This document shows positions 18,124 to 26,944 of a stretch of 64,000 nt of DNA, piece by piece. Source of the stretch: Flaviflexus massiliensis (GTDB lineage Bacteria; Actinomycetota; Actinomycetes; Actinomycetales; Actinomycetaceae); the NCBI RefSeq assembly GCF_001375495.1, contig NZ_LN831058.1, positions 1,260,768-1,324,767 on the forward strand, written 5' to 3'. The translations under genes and the position numbers were made by a program. Within the stretch, counting starts at the first letter, position 1. The number at the start of each line of letters is the position of its first letter. A model generated the notes under the pieces. That model made no database searches, was not told the origin of the DNA, and saw only the letters and a program-made list of their open reading frames with translations.

Positions 18124-21100
18124 ATGGCTATTGCAGATGAAGATTTCGCGCACCTCCACGTACACACCGAATATTCGATGCTCGATGGTGCAGCCAAGAT
18201 CCAGAAACTTGTGGATGCTGCGGTAAAAAATGGCCAAAAATCGCTTGCTATTACCGATCACGGATACCTATTTGGTGCCTACGACTTCTATCGCACTGCC
18301 AAGAAAGCCGGGATCAAGCCCATCATAGGTCTCGAAGCATACGTGACCCCCGGGATCTCCCGCTTCTCGAAAGAACGCGTTCGCTGGGGACGGGATGATC
18401 AGAAGGCGGATGACGTGTCGGCCTCCGGTGCCTACACGCACATGACACTGCTTGCGCACTCAACTGAGGGCATGCACAACCTGTTCCGGATGGGATCGAA
18501 AGCCTCCCTCGAAGGACAGATGGGCAAATGGCCACGGATCGACCGTGAGCTCCTGGAGACCTACCACGAGGGACTCATCGGCACGGCTGGATGCCCCTCG
18601 GGTGAGGTGCAGGTCCGGCTTCGGCTCGGACAGTGGAACGAGGCGGTTCGTGCCGCGGGTGAAATGCAGGACCTGTTTGGCAAAGAGAACTACTTTGTCG
18701 AACTCATGGACCACGACAACGAGATCGAACGCCGGGTGCGTAACGACCTCATCAAGCTTGCCAAGACCATTGATGCTCCGATCATTGCCACGAATGATTC
18801 GCATTACGTCAATGAAGAAGATGCGAAGATCCAGGACACGATGCTGTGCATCAACTCCGGCTCGACACTGACCGATCCTGACAGGTTCACGTTCGACGGG
18901 CACGGCTACCACCTGCGAACAACCCAGGACATGGAGAAACTGTTCGGGGATGTTCCGAGGGCACTCTCGAACACCGTGCTGATTGCTGAACGGGCCGAGA
19001 TGGAGTTTGTGACAGCCGACCAGGGCGCGAACTTCATGCCCGAGTTCCCCACACCTCCGGGCGAGGACCCGACCTCGTGGTTCGTGAAGGAAGTCGAGAA
19101 CGGGCTTCGCTACCGCTACGGGGATACGATCCCGGACGATGTTCGCCAGCGTGCCGACTACGAGGTGAGCGTCATTGCTCAAATGGGTTTCCCCGGCTAC
19201 TTCCTCGTTGTCTCCGACTACATCAAGTGGGCAAAGAGCCAGGGCATCCGCGTCGGTCCCGGACGTGGTTCCGGTGCGGGCTCCATGGTCGCCTACGCCC
19301 TTCAGATCACCGACCTCGACCCGATCCCGCACGGCCTGCTGTTCGAGAGGTTCCTCAACCCCGAACGTGTCTCCATGCCCGATATCGATGTCGACTTCGA
19401 TGAGCGCCGCCGCAACGAAGTGATCGAATACGTCGAGAACAAGTACGGGAAGGAAAACGTTTCCCAGGTCGTCACCTACGGCACGATCAAATCGAAGCAG
19501 GCACTGAAAGACGCCTCGCGCGTGCTGGGCTACCCGTATGACGTGGGTGAACGGATGACGAAGGCGATGCCTCCCGGTGTCCAGGGGAAGGAAATTCCGC
19601 TCGGCGACGTGTACGACAAGAATGCACCTCGCTATGCGGAGGCCGGAGAGTTCCGGGCTCATATTGAGTCGAGTCTGGACAACCAGAAGGTGTTCGAACT
19701 CGCCACCGGTATTGAGGGGTTGACCCGCCAGTGGGGCGTCCACGCTTGCGCCGTTATCATGTCCTCCAAACCCCTCGAGGACGTCATCCCGATCATGCAG
19801 CGCCCCCAGGACGGCGCTATCATCACCCAGTTCGAGTACCCGCAGTGCGAGGAACTCGGACTGCTGAAGATGGACTTCCTGGGGCTGCGTAACCTCACCG
19901 TTATTGAGGATGCTCTCGAAAACATCCGCAATAACGGTAAAGAAGCACCGGACATCGATAATCTGCCCCTCGATGACAAGGAAACGTACGAGCTCATGGG
20001 CAGGGCCGAAACGCTTGGCGTATTCCAGCTGGATGGTGCGGGCATGCGCACCCTGCTCAAGCAGATGAAGCCTGACAACTTCGAAGATATTTCGGCTGTG
20101 TCCGCGCTGTACCGCCCGGGACCGATGGGGGCGGGCTCGCACACGAACTATGCGCTCCGTAAGAACGGTCTGCAGAAAATCACCCCCATTCACCCCGAAC
20201 TGGAAGAGCCGCTCCAGGACATTCTCGGCACCACCTACGGTCTGATCGTCTACCAGGAGCAGGTCATGCAGATCGCCCAGAAGGTGGCCGGATTCTCGCT
20301 CGGTAAAGCAGACGTGCTCCGCAAGGCCATGGGTAAGAAGCAGCTGAAGGTACTGAACGCCCAGTTTGCCGATTTCGAGGCCGGCATGGTCAACAACGGG
20401 TACTCGAAGGAGTGCGTCAAGGTGCTGTGGGATATCCTCCTGCCCTTCTCCCAGTACGCATTCAACAAGTCCCACTCTGCCGCCTACGGTGTCGTCTCCT
20501 ACTGGACCGCCTACCTCAAGGCCCACTACCCGGTGGAGTTCATGGCTGCGTTGCTGACCTCGCAGAAGTCGGACAAGAAGAAGCTCGCCCTCTACCTGGC
20601 CGAATGCCGCCGCATGGGCATCGTCGTCAAGCAACCAGACGTCAATAGCTCAGCCGCGAACTTCACCGCCGTGGGTGACTCGATCATGATCGGGCTCTCC
20701 GCGATCCGTAACGTCGGCGCGCACGTGGTTGAAGGAATCATTGAGGCACGCGAAGAGCACGGCGAGTTCACGTCCTTCCAGAACTTCATGGACAAGGTGC
20801 CGCTCCCGGTCTGCAACAAGCGCGCCCTCGACTGCCTCGTCAAAGCGGGCGGATTCGATCAACTCGGATATACCCGCAAGGCACTCGCCCTCATCATCGA
20901 GGAAGCCGTCGATGTGGTTGTCGGAATCAAACGGAACGAGGCCGCGGGCCAGTTCGACCTGTTTGCCGATTTGGGAGGATCGGGGCCCACCTTCGATATT
21001 GAAGTTCCGGACGTACCCGAATGGGATAAGAAGACGAAGCTGAACTTTGAACGAGACATGGTGGGGCTCTACGTGTCCGACCACCCGCTGTCCGGGCTTG

Positions 21101-21660
21101 AGGCGGCGGTTGAACGAGCCTCCACGGCGTCCGTTGTGTCGATCTTTGAAGGTGAGGACCGTGCGGATGGTGAGATGGTGACCGTTGCTGGTCTCATCAC
21201 GTCCGTTGAGGTGCGTGTCGCAAAGAAGACCGGCAGACTCTGGGCTCAAGTCATGTTGGAGGACATGACGGGATCAATCTCGATCAACGTCTTTAACGCC
21301 ACGTACCAGAAGGTCGTCGATCACCTCGTCCAGGATGCTGTTGTCTCGGTGCGTGCGAAGGTCTCGAACCGGGACGGGGACATCCAGCTCAACGCTCAGG
21401 ATGTCGCACCTGTCGACACGAGGGGTGTCGATGATCGTCCGGTCCTCATCTCCATTCCTGAGGAACGCTGCACGGAACGGACCATGAACGAGCTCCGCCA
21501 CCTGCTTCAGAACTACCCGGGCAACACGCCCGTCCACCTCAAGGTGAAGAAGCCCCACGTGTCGGTCATCGTCAAACTGCCCGGTACCCTCCATGTCCAA
21601 TCCGGCCCAGCACTCGCCGCTGACATCTCGGTCATCCTCGGAGCCAGAAGCCTGGCGTAA
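18124..21660 (+). CDS. dnaE: DNA polymerase III alpha subunit
   Basis: Replicative polymerase of about 1178 residues. The N-terminal PHP domain begins HLHVHTEYSMLDGA. The polymerase palm carries the catalytic aspartates in PDIDVDFDERR (about residues 419-429), and an OB-fold region lies near residues 1010-1090 (VTVAGLITSVEVRV onward). The DnaE1 type rather than PolC is clear from the lack of a DEDD exonuclease insertion. The ATG at 18124 or the GTG at 18118 could both start it; the hexamer at 18111-18116 favours the ATG as a leaderless start. A 290-base gap without genes separates it from the dcw cluster. Confidence 0.96.
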   Translation: MAIADEDFAHLHVHTEYSMLDGAAKIQKLVDAAVKNGQKSLAITDHGYLFGAYDFYRTAKKAGIKPIIGLEAYVTPGISRFSKERVRWGRDDQKADDVSASGAYTHMTLLAHSTEGMHNLFRMGSKASLEGQMGKWPRIDRELLETYHEGLIGTAGCPSGEVQVRLRLGQWNEAVRAAGEMQDLFGKENYFVELMDHDNEIERRVRNDLIKLAKTIDAPIIATNDSHYVNEEDAKIQDTMLCINSGSTLTDPDRFTFDGHGYHLRTTQDMEKLFGDVPRALSNTVLIAERAEMEFVTADQGANFMPEFPTPPGEDPTSWFVKEVENGLRYRYGDTIPDDVRQRADYEVSVIAQMGFPGYFLVVSDYIKWAKSQGIRVGPGRGSGAGSMVAYALQITDLDPIPHGLLFERFLNPERVSMPDIDVDFDERRRNEVIEYVENKYGKENVSQVVTYGTIKSKQALKDASRVLGYPYDVGERMTKAMPPGVQGKEIPLGDVYDKNAPRYAEAGEFRAHIESSLDNQKVFELATGIEGLTRQWGVHACAVIMSSKPLEDVIPIMQRPQDGAIITQFEYPQCEELGLLKMDFLGLRNLTVIEDALENIRNNGKEAPDIDNLPLDDKETYELMGRAETLGVFQLDGAGMRTLLKQMKPDNFEDISAVSALYRPGPMGAGSHTNYALRKNGLQKITPIHPELEEPLQDILGTTYGLIVYQEQVMQIAQKVAGFSLGKADVLRKAMGKKQLKVLNAQFADFEAGMVNNGYSKECVKVLWDILLPFSQYAFNKSHSAAYGVVSYWTAYLKAHYPVEFMAALLTSQKSDKKKLALYLAECRRMGIVVKQPDVNSSAANFTAVGDSIMIGLSAIRNVGAHVVEGIIEAREEHGEFTSFQNFMDKVPLPVCNKRALDCLVKAGGFDQLGYTRKALALIIEEAVDVVVGIKRNEAAGQFDLFADLGGSGPTFDIEVPDVPEWDKKTKLNFERDMVGLYVSDHPLSGLEAAVERASTASVVSIFEGEDRADGEMVTVAGLITSVEVRVAKKTGRLWAQVMLEDMTGSISINVFNATYQKVVDHLVQDAVVSVRAKVSNRDGDIQLNAQDVAPVDTRGVDDRPVLISIPEERCTERTMNELRHLLQNYPGNTPVHLKVKKPHVSVIVKLPGTLHVQSGPALAADISVILGARSLA

Positions 21661-21679
21661 ACAAGCGGGATCCATGATG

Positions 21680-21717
21680 CCCTGCCAGACCGTAGCACCG
21701 AGCTCGGACTGGCAGGG
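21680..21717 (+). terminator. Hairpin after dnaE
   Basis: CCCTGCCAG at 21680-21688 pairs with CTGGCAGGG at 21709-21717. The 20-base loop holds its own palindrome CCGAGCTCGG (21698-21707). A short T-containing tail follows. It starts 20 bases after the dnaE stop. Confidence 0.6.
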
Positions 21718-21895
21718 TTGTCGTTTGGGAGAGGGCCTTTACCGGAAGCGGAGGTATGACCGGCTAGGTATTGGATTGAGCTAAATACTCGCTGTTGGGC
21801 GCCGCAAGTATTGGAAGTACTTGAGAACTGAGTGACTCAACCCGCTTGGTCTGATTGGTGTCTGGTTAGGCGGGCGAAGGAAAAACGGGAGTAGG

Positions 21896-22873
21896 GTGGA
21901 AAGCGTGCAAAAAACGCTTATCCCCGGACTTGCCTTTAGCCTCATCGTCGGAGCCGCGTGTGTGCTCCTGCAAAGGCTCGTCCCGGGGCTTAGTGCACTA
22001 CTCGTCGCCATCATCGCGGGCATCGCCGTCGCCAACCTCACTCGAATACCCGACTCGCTAACTCCGGGTCTTGCCGTCGCTTCGAAGAGGGTTCTGCGGA
22101 TCGGGATCGTGCTCCTTGGGTTCTCGATCCTCCTGGACGACATCGTCGCCCTCGGATGGGGTGTTGTTGCGGTCGTCATTGCCGTGGTCTTCGGTGGCCT
22201 GTTCGGCACCATTCTGATCGGACGGTGGCTCGGGGTCACACGATCACAGTCCGTGTTGATCAGTGCCGGTTTCTCGATTTGCGGGGCTGCGGCAGTTGCT
22301 GGAGTTGAGTCCACGATTAAGCGCAAGGATAGCGAGGTGGCGACCGCGATCGGGCTTGTTGTCCTGTACGGCACTGCCATGATCGCCATCGTTCCCCTCC
22401 TGCTTGGGTTGACGGGCTTCGACGATCACCTCAAGGGCCTCATTACCGGGGCATCGATCCACGAGGTGGCGCAGGTCGTGGCCGCGGGCGGGATCATGGG
22501 CGGGGGAGTCCTAACCGTTGCGGTCATCGTTAAGCTCGCACGCGTTCTCATGCTCGCGCCCGTGATCGCCACGCTAGGATTCCTCGAACGTGGCAACAAT
22601 CAGTCCGATAAGCGTGCCCCGCTGATCCCGCTCTTCGCCGTGGGCTTCATCGCGGCATCCGTCTTTGCTTCCCTCGTCGATATCCCGGACTCGGTCAGAA
22701 CCGTTATTTCCCTCCTCCAGTCCCTGTGCCTGGCCGCGGCCATGTTCGCACTCGGAGCAGGAATTCGCTTCTCCTCATTCAAACAGGCAGGAATGAAACC
22801 CGTTTTGCTTGGAGCGCTCTCCACCCTGCTCGTGGCCGTCATTGCCACCACCGGCATGATCCTCGTTTCCTAA
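21896..22873 (+). CDS. YeiH-family (UPF0324) membrane protein
   Basis: 325-residue protein with about ten hydrophobic segments. The stretches AGIAVANLTRIPDSLTPGLA, FSICGAAAVAGVESTIKRK and GASIHEVAQVVAAG are hallmarks of the UPF0324/YeiH family, often annotated as putative sulfate exporters; the transported substrate is not proven. The start is GTG at 21896, with a second in-frame GTG at 21905. It stands alone between dnaE and a convergent ABC operon, and no LysR-type regulator, which often accompanies YeiH, is visible. Confidence 0.83.
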   Translation: MESVQKTLIPGLAFSLIVGAACVLLQRLVPGLSALLVAIIAGIAVANLTRIPDSLTPGLAVASKRVLRIGIVLLGFSILLDDIVALGWGVVAVVIAVVFGGLFGTILIGRWLGVTRSQSVLISAGFSICGAAAVAGVESTIKRKDSEVATAIGLVVLYGTAMIAIVPLLLGLTGFDDHLKGLITGASIHEVAQVVAAGGIMGGGVLTVAVIVKLARVLMLAPVIATLGFLERGNNQSDKRAPLIPLFAVGFIAASVFASLVDIPDSVRTVISLLQSLCLAAAMFALGAGIRFSSFKQAGMKPVLLGALSTLLVAVIATTGMILVS

Positions 22874-22893
22874 GAAACATCGTCACTACCTCG

Positions 22894-22920
22894 GGGAACA
22901 CGGGGAACACGGGGAACGAA
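22894..22920. repeat. Three tandem copies of a 9-bp unit
   Basis: CGGGGAACA occurs twice head to tail, followed by a third copy ending in G. It lies in the 144-base gap between the convergent yeiH-type gene and the ABC-2 permease. No function is evident. Confidence 0.8.
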
Positions 22921-23017
22921 GACGTACGAGGACCGGGATATGTAGTCGCAAGGGTAAGGGTTGTTGCCCGACGACCTCAGTCGGTGCGGGGTGTAGATAG
23001 GCTGTGCTTTGTGCTGG

Positions 23018-23776
23018 TTACATGCGGCGGGTTCCCCTGCGCACGAGATAGACACAGACGAAGGCGAAGATCGCGGTCCAGACAGTGAAGTTCAGCAGTG
23101 CCTGCCACAGAGGCTCATCGGTCGCGTTCCCGTTCGTGTCGAACCCCGTCCCCTCGTACAGCGGATACTTCGCAAGCGTTGCATATCCGTAGAGGGGCGT
23201 GAGCTTTCCGATGGTGAGCATGATGCCAGACAGGGGCACGAAGAGGTTGCCGAGGAAGGCGAGGATGACGAGGATGCCGGAGCCGACCGAGGCACCGGTC
23301 TCGTTCTTGAACAAGAGCCCGAAGGCCAGGCCGTAGAGGGCGAACATCATCGACCCGACGACAAGAATGATGGCCGACAGAAGCCAGGTCATCCCATCAG
23401 CTTCGGACTTGAGAAGGAAACCAAGAAGGTAGATGAGGGCGATAGGGAAAGCCCCCACCGTCATGGCCAGTGCCGTCTTCACACCCACGTACGTGGACTG
23501 TTTCATGGGGGTGAGGGCAAGCTGTCGGCCCCAGCCCTGGGTTTTCTCGACGGCCGCCATGCCCGACACGCTGGACGTGGCGGTTGCCGCACCGTAGGCA
23601 CTCATGGAAATCATGGTGGCCATGGCGATGTTGCCGTTACCGACCCGAACATCCGCCCACTCCATGGTGGAACCGAAGATGATGAACATGAAGGCGGGTA
23701 GGGCGATGATGAAGAAGAGGGAGGCGGGGTCGCGGAGGATCCGCTTGATTTCGATCCAATACATGGTGCCGTTCAC
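23018..23776 (-). CDS. ABC-2 type exporter permease
   Basis: 252-residue membrane protein with six hydrophobic segments, typical of ABC-2 permeases used for drug or polymer export. The N-terminus begins near the first membrane segment (residues 16-34). It overlaps the upstream ATPase gene by four bases, and the two probably form a homodimeric-permease exporter. The substrate is unknown. The palindrome at 24712-24730 likely governs both genes. Confidence 0.86.
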   Translation of the reverse strand: MNGTMYWIEIKRILRDPASLFFIIALPAFMFIIFGSTMEWADVRVGNGNIAMATMISMSAYGAATATSSVSGMAAVEKTQGWGRQLALTPMKQSTYVGVKTALAMTVGAFPIALIYLLGFLLKSEADGMTWLLSAIILVVGSMMFALYGLAFGLLFKNETGASVGSGILVILAFLGNLFVPLSGIMLTIGKLTPLYGYATLAKYPLYEGTGFDTNGNATDEPLWQALLNFTVWTAIFAFVCVYLVRRGTRRM

Positions 23777-24672
23777 GATGTCTCCACCTCTTCGGTCAGA
23801 TCAACGAACGCATCCTCCAGCGAGGGGGCAACGATTTCGAGCCCCGCGACGCCATCGAGTGACAGCAGAAAACGAGCAAGATCGTCGCTATTCGCGCTCT
23901 TTGCTTCGAGGAGTCCGTTGTGAATCGAGTACGCAAGATCGGGAAAGGCTTGCGAGAGTCGTGCGTGCACCGCGTTTTCGTCTGCCACCCGGACGGCGAG
24001 GAGGCGGATGTCGGTGTGGTGGCGGATCTGTGACATCGGACCATCGGCGACCACCCGGCCGCCGGAAACCAGGATGACTCGCTCCGCGAAGGATTGGGCT
24101 TCTTCCAGGTAGTGGGTGGCGAAGATGACGGTGCGCCCCTCCCGGGCCTCCTCCTGCATCGTCGTCCAGAAGGAACGGCGTGCCGTCACATCCATCCCCG
24201 ATGTCGGCTCATCGAGAATCAACAGGTCGGGGTTTGGAAGGAGTGAGAGCGCGAATTTGAGTCGCTGCTGTTCGCCGCCGGAGCAGAGGGACACTTTGCG
24301 ATTGGTTAGATGGCCAATACCCGCCCGTTCGAGGACGACGCGGCCGAGCGTGGGGGTGCGGTAGTTGGAGGCTACGTAGTCGATCACTTCCCCGACTTTG
24401 AGGTCGTGGAGCAGGCCACCGGTTTGGAGGACCGCGCTAATCTTTCCGTCGCGGATTGCGTCCCTGGGGGAGAGGCCTTCAATCTGAACGCTTCCCGCCG
24501 TTGGGTCGGTCAGGTCGAGAACCATGTCGAGTGTCGTGGTCTTGCCGGCCCCGTTAGGGCCGAGAAAGGCAACGATTTCACCCTTGTTAATTGTCAGGTC
24601 GATGCCGTCTACGGCCTTGACCTTGCCCCTATTAAAATGCTTCTTGAGATGGTTGATCTGTACTGCCGTCAT
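23773..24672 (-). CDS. ABC-2 type exporter ATP-binding protein
   Basis: About 299 residues. The nucleotide-binding domain has Walker A GPNGAGKTT, signature CSGGEQQRL and Walker B LLILDEPTSGMD, plus the switch His in ATHYLEEA. The C-terminal 80 residues match the accessory tail common in drug and lantibiotic exporters. I start it at the ATG at 24672, six bases after AGGGAGA. An in-frame extension to 24762 would cross the operator and look non-coding. It is followed by its permease with a four-base overlap. Confidence 0.9.
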   Translation of the reverse strand: MTAVQINHLKKHFNRGKVKAVDGIDLTINKGEIVAFLGPNGAGKTTTLDMVLDLTDPTAGSVQIEGLSPRDAIRDGKISAVLQTGGLLHDLKVGEVIDYVASNYRTPTLGRVVLERAGIGHLTNRKVSLCSGGEQQRLKFALSLLPNPDLLILDEPTSGMDVTARRSFWTTMQEEAREGRTVIFATHYLEEAQSFAERVILVSGGRVVADGPMSQIRHHTDIRLLAVRVADENAVHARLSQAFPDLAYSIHNGLLEAKSANSDDLARFLLSLDGVAGLEIVAPSLEDAFVDLTEEVETS

Positions 24673-24711
24673 GGTCGTATCTCCCTGATGTCGGAAGTAA
24701 GGTTCTTCCCA

Positions 24712-24730
24712 GTGTCCAATAATTGGACAC
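24712..24730. promoter_or_regulatory. Perfect 19-bp palindrome, likely repressor operator
   Basis: GTGTCCAAT and ATTGGACAC are exact inverted copies around a single A at 24721. The site lies 40 bases upstream of the ABC-2 ATPase start, where a promoter would be expected. Arm length and symmetry suit a dimeric helix-turn-helix repressor such as a TetR-family protein. No regulator gene is adjacent, so the cognate protein is probably encoded elsewhere. Confidence 0.6.
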
Positions 24731-24930
24731 AATGCGAAAACGGAAACGCATATTACCCACAAATTCCATTCAACGAACGGCGTTCATGAGGGCGTGCATT
24801 TGGCGGCGAATACGAGCTAATGCACCGAGTGTGCCAACAATGGTGGCAGTGAAAATAGGCCGGCTACGCGAACAATCGCTGCAGTGAAACTATTGGGCGC
24901 TGCTGGTGAGGCAGGTGGAAGGTGATCAGC

Positions 24931-25140
24931 CTAGTCGGCGATGACGGTGATCGATTCACCGTGAACGGTGACCGTGTCACCTTCGCCCAACTGCTTGCCG
25001 CGCTGCGTGCAGGGAGAGCCGTTGAGGAGGACCTCACCCGTTTCGATGAGTTCGCGGGCGTGAGCACCGGACTCGGCAAGGTTGGCGAGTTTCAGGAACT
25101 GGCCAAGTCGGATGGGAAGTCGAACGTTGACCTCAGTCAT
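24931..25140 (-). CDS. Small S4-domain RNA-binding protein
   Basis: 69-residue protein that is almost entirely one S4 domain: RLPIRLGQFLKLANLAESG, then ELIETGEVLLNG and a basic GKQLGEGDTVTV end. This resembles the YaaA/RlbA type of stand-alone S4 proteins linked to ribosome or RNA functions. The ATG at 25140 overlaps the end of the DedA-like gene by eight bases, so it is the last gene of the zinc operon. A longer frame extends upstream inside the DedA gene and is not credible. Confidence 0.83.
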   Translation of the reverse strand: MTEVNVRLPIRLGQFLKLANLAESGAHARELIETGEVLLNGSPCTQRGKQLGEGDTVTVHGESITVIAD

Positions 25141-25636
25141 TGATGAGTTTCTCCTGTGCCTTCTTGCGGAACTTGACCCAGAGGGCGATTGCGACGATGA
25201 GGATGATGAGGGTGGCGATGCCGGCCGGAGAGCCCGCGAAGGCCGCGATGAGAGCATTCCACATTGAGAAACCGATCGTGGAATAGATGAGTGCCCACAC
25301 GAGGCAGCCGGGGAACATGGCGGCCGTATAGTTGATAGGAACCATGCGGGTGAGTCCGGCACTGAGCTGAATGATCGTCTGGAATCCGACCGTCAGAAAA
25401 GACAGCGGGATGATGATCCAACCGCGCCTGTGCAGAGTGGCGATTCCATTTGTGACGGCGTCCTTTTGGGACCAGTCGTAGAACGTTCTCCGCCATCCCT
25501 CTTCCGGCACGTTCTTCATGAGTCTGGAGGCAATGTAGTAGCCGAGCCAGTAGGTTGCCTGTGCCCGTGTGAAGACGACGACCAGCAGGAAGAGGTAGAG
25601 CCAGATGAAGGGGCCTGAGGAGATCGACTCAGGCAT
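25133..25636 (-). CDS. DedA/VTT-like membrane protein
   Basis: About 167 residues, with membrane segments near residues 8-26, 70-90, 105-125 and 128-150. It has the family-like sequence LHRRGWIIIPLSFLTVGFQT...LSAGLTRMVPINYTAAMFPG, similar to the central glycine/arginine part of DedA proteins. DedA members are lipid flippase or transport-related proteins. It is shorter than classical DedA (about 200 residues) and lacks a clear N-terminal amphipathic segment. The ATG at 25636 has GGAG six bases before it and overlaps the zur stop by eight bases. Placement in a zinc operon is notable. Confidence 0.75.
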   Translation of the reverse strand: MPESISSGPFIWLYLFLLVVVFTRAQATYWLGYYIASRLMKNVPEEGWRRTFYDWSQKDAVTNGIATLHRRGWIIIPLSFLTVGFQTIIQLSAGLTRMVPINYTAAMFPGCLVWALIYSTIGFSMWNALIAAFAGSPAGIATLIILIVAIALWVKFRKKAQEKLIND

Positions 25637-26048
25637 CAGCATCTCCGTGGCAGGCCGCGCACACCCCGTAAAGCTCAAAGGTATGGGAGACCCCAACGAA
25701 GCCATGCTGAGACGCCGTTCTTTCGGCCCAGTCCTCCAGCTGTGGTGCTTCCACTTCTTGGGTGGAGCCGCACCTGCGGCAAATCAGGTGATGATGGTGG
25801 GCTTGACGGAGGCATTTCCGGTAGAGCATCTCTCCATCAGAATCACGCAGGCAGTCCACGTCACCGTCATCGGCAAACAGTTGGAGGGTGCGGTAAACCG
25901 TGGCAAGACCAACGTCCTCACCGCGTTCGGTCAGCAGCTCGTGCAGGCCCTGCGCGGAGAGGAACTTATCGGTTGAATCGAGTGTCTCGCGGATAATGGA
26001 GCGGGCACGCGTGGAGCGACGGATCGGTTGACCTACGCCGTTCGACAA
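25629..26048 (-). CDS. zur: Fur-family zinc uptake regulator (Zur)
   Basis: 139-residue Fur-family repressor. The winged-helix DNA-binding domain has the LATVYRTLQLF recognition stretch (about 50-60), followed by a metal-binding domain with HHHHLICRRCG and a second Cys pair CAAC at the C-terminus, which together form the structural zinc site. Zur is favoured over Fur because the gene lies inside a znuACB operon with a Zur-box-like site in front. It starts at TTG 26048 behind AGAGGTGA, overlapping znuB by 16 bases. Autoregulation through the operon promoter is likely. Confidence 0.9.
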   Translation of the reverse strand: MSNGVGQPIRRSTRARSIIRETLDSTDKFLSAQGLHELLTERGEDVGLATVYRTLQLFADDGDVDCLRDSDGEMLYRKCLRQAHHHHLICRRCGSTQEVEAPQLEDWAERTASQHGFVGVSHTFELYGVCAACHGDADA

Positions 26049-26944
26049 TTTTCACCTCTCAACTCATCATCCATGGTCGGATGAGGATCTTCCACCTTCG
26101 ATCTTACAAGGAGGGGGCGGGCGAGCGATACGATCGCGTACAACGCCACAGTGAGCGTCACGATCATCGCGCCGGGAGAAAGATCGTACACGTAGGTGAT
26201 GATCAGGCCGGCCTCGGCAACAATGATGCCGATGATCATGCCGAGCCGCATCGTCATCGTGAACGAACGGGTGACGAGCTGGGCGGTGGCGACGGGGATG
26301 ACCATGAGGGCTGACACCATAAGAACCCCGACCACCCTCATCGAAATCGCCACCGTCAGTGCCGCGGTGACGGAGATGAGGACCGAGAGAAGCTGCACGG
26401 GGATGCCGCTCGCTTTCGCGAACTCCTCGTCGTGACAGAGCGCAAAGAGGGCGGGGCGAAGACCGATGCCGACGAGAATGATGAAGATGGCGAGTCCGAG
26501 AGAAAGCCACATGTCCATCGTTGTCACGGTGGAGAGGGAGCCGAACAGGTAGGCGTTGAGGTTGGCGGTCGTACCACCGGCAAGCCCGATCAGGAGAACG
26601 CCACCCGCGATGCCGCCATAGAACAGGAGGGCAAGCGCCACGTCACCCGATTCCCTGCCGCGGCTGCGAAGAAATTCGATTGCGAGAGCGCCAACGACGG
26701 AGGCAATGATGGCACCGGGAACTGCCCACTGATCCTGCTGGGTTGCTCCAGCAGCTGACGCAGCAAGCCAACCGGCTGCGACACCGGTGAGCGCCATGTG
26801 CCCAATGCCGTCACCGAGAAGGGTGAGCCTGCGCTGGACTAGATAGGTGCCCATGATGGGGGCGGAGATGCCAACGATTGCGGCGGTGATGAGAGCGCGC
26901 CGCAGGAGGCCATTGCCCCACATTTCACTCAGAATATCGATCAC
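26033..26944 (-). CDS. znuB: Zinc/manganese ABC transporter permease
   Basis: 303-residue ABC-3 family permease with eight to nine hydrophobic segments. Family-typical stretches include YLVQRRLTLLGDGIGHMALTG near the N-terminus and VVGVLMVSALMVIPVATA in the second half. It forms the membrane channel for the ZnuC ATPase and ZnuA lipoprotein encoded just upstream. The ATG overlaps znuC by four bases. The metal is inferred from the linked zur. Confidence 0.92.
   Translation of the reverse strand: MIDILSEMWGNGLLRRALITAAIVGISAPIMGTYLVQRRLTLLGDGIGHMALTGVAAGWLAASAAGATQQDQWAVPGAIIASVVGALAIEFLRSRGRESGDVALALLFYGGIAGGVLLIGLAGGTTANLNAYLFGSLSTVTTMDMWLSLGLAIFIILVGIGLRPALFALCHDEEFAKASGIPVQLLSVLISVTAALTVAISMRVVGVLMVSALMVIPVATAQLVTRSFTMTMRLGMIIGIIVAEAGLIITYVYDLSPGAMIVTLTVALYAIVSLARPLLVRSKVEDPHPTMDDELRGENCRTA

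Noticed and set aside
18460-20634. Long open frame on the - strand opposite dnaE
   Set aside because: Antisense shadow; dnaE on the + strand carries all catalytic motifs.
24775-24785. GAACG-G-CGTTC palindrome resembling a LexA/SOS box
   Set aside because: The GAAC and GTTC half-sites are three bases apart instead of four, and no damage-response gene is adjacent.
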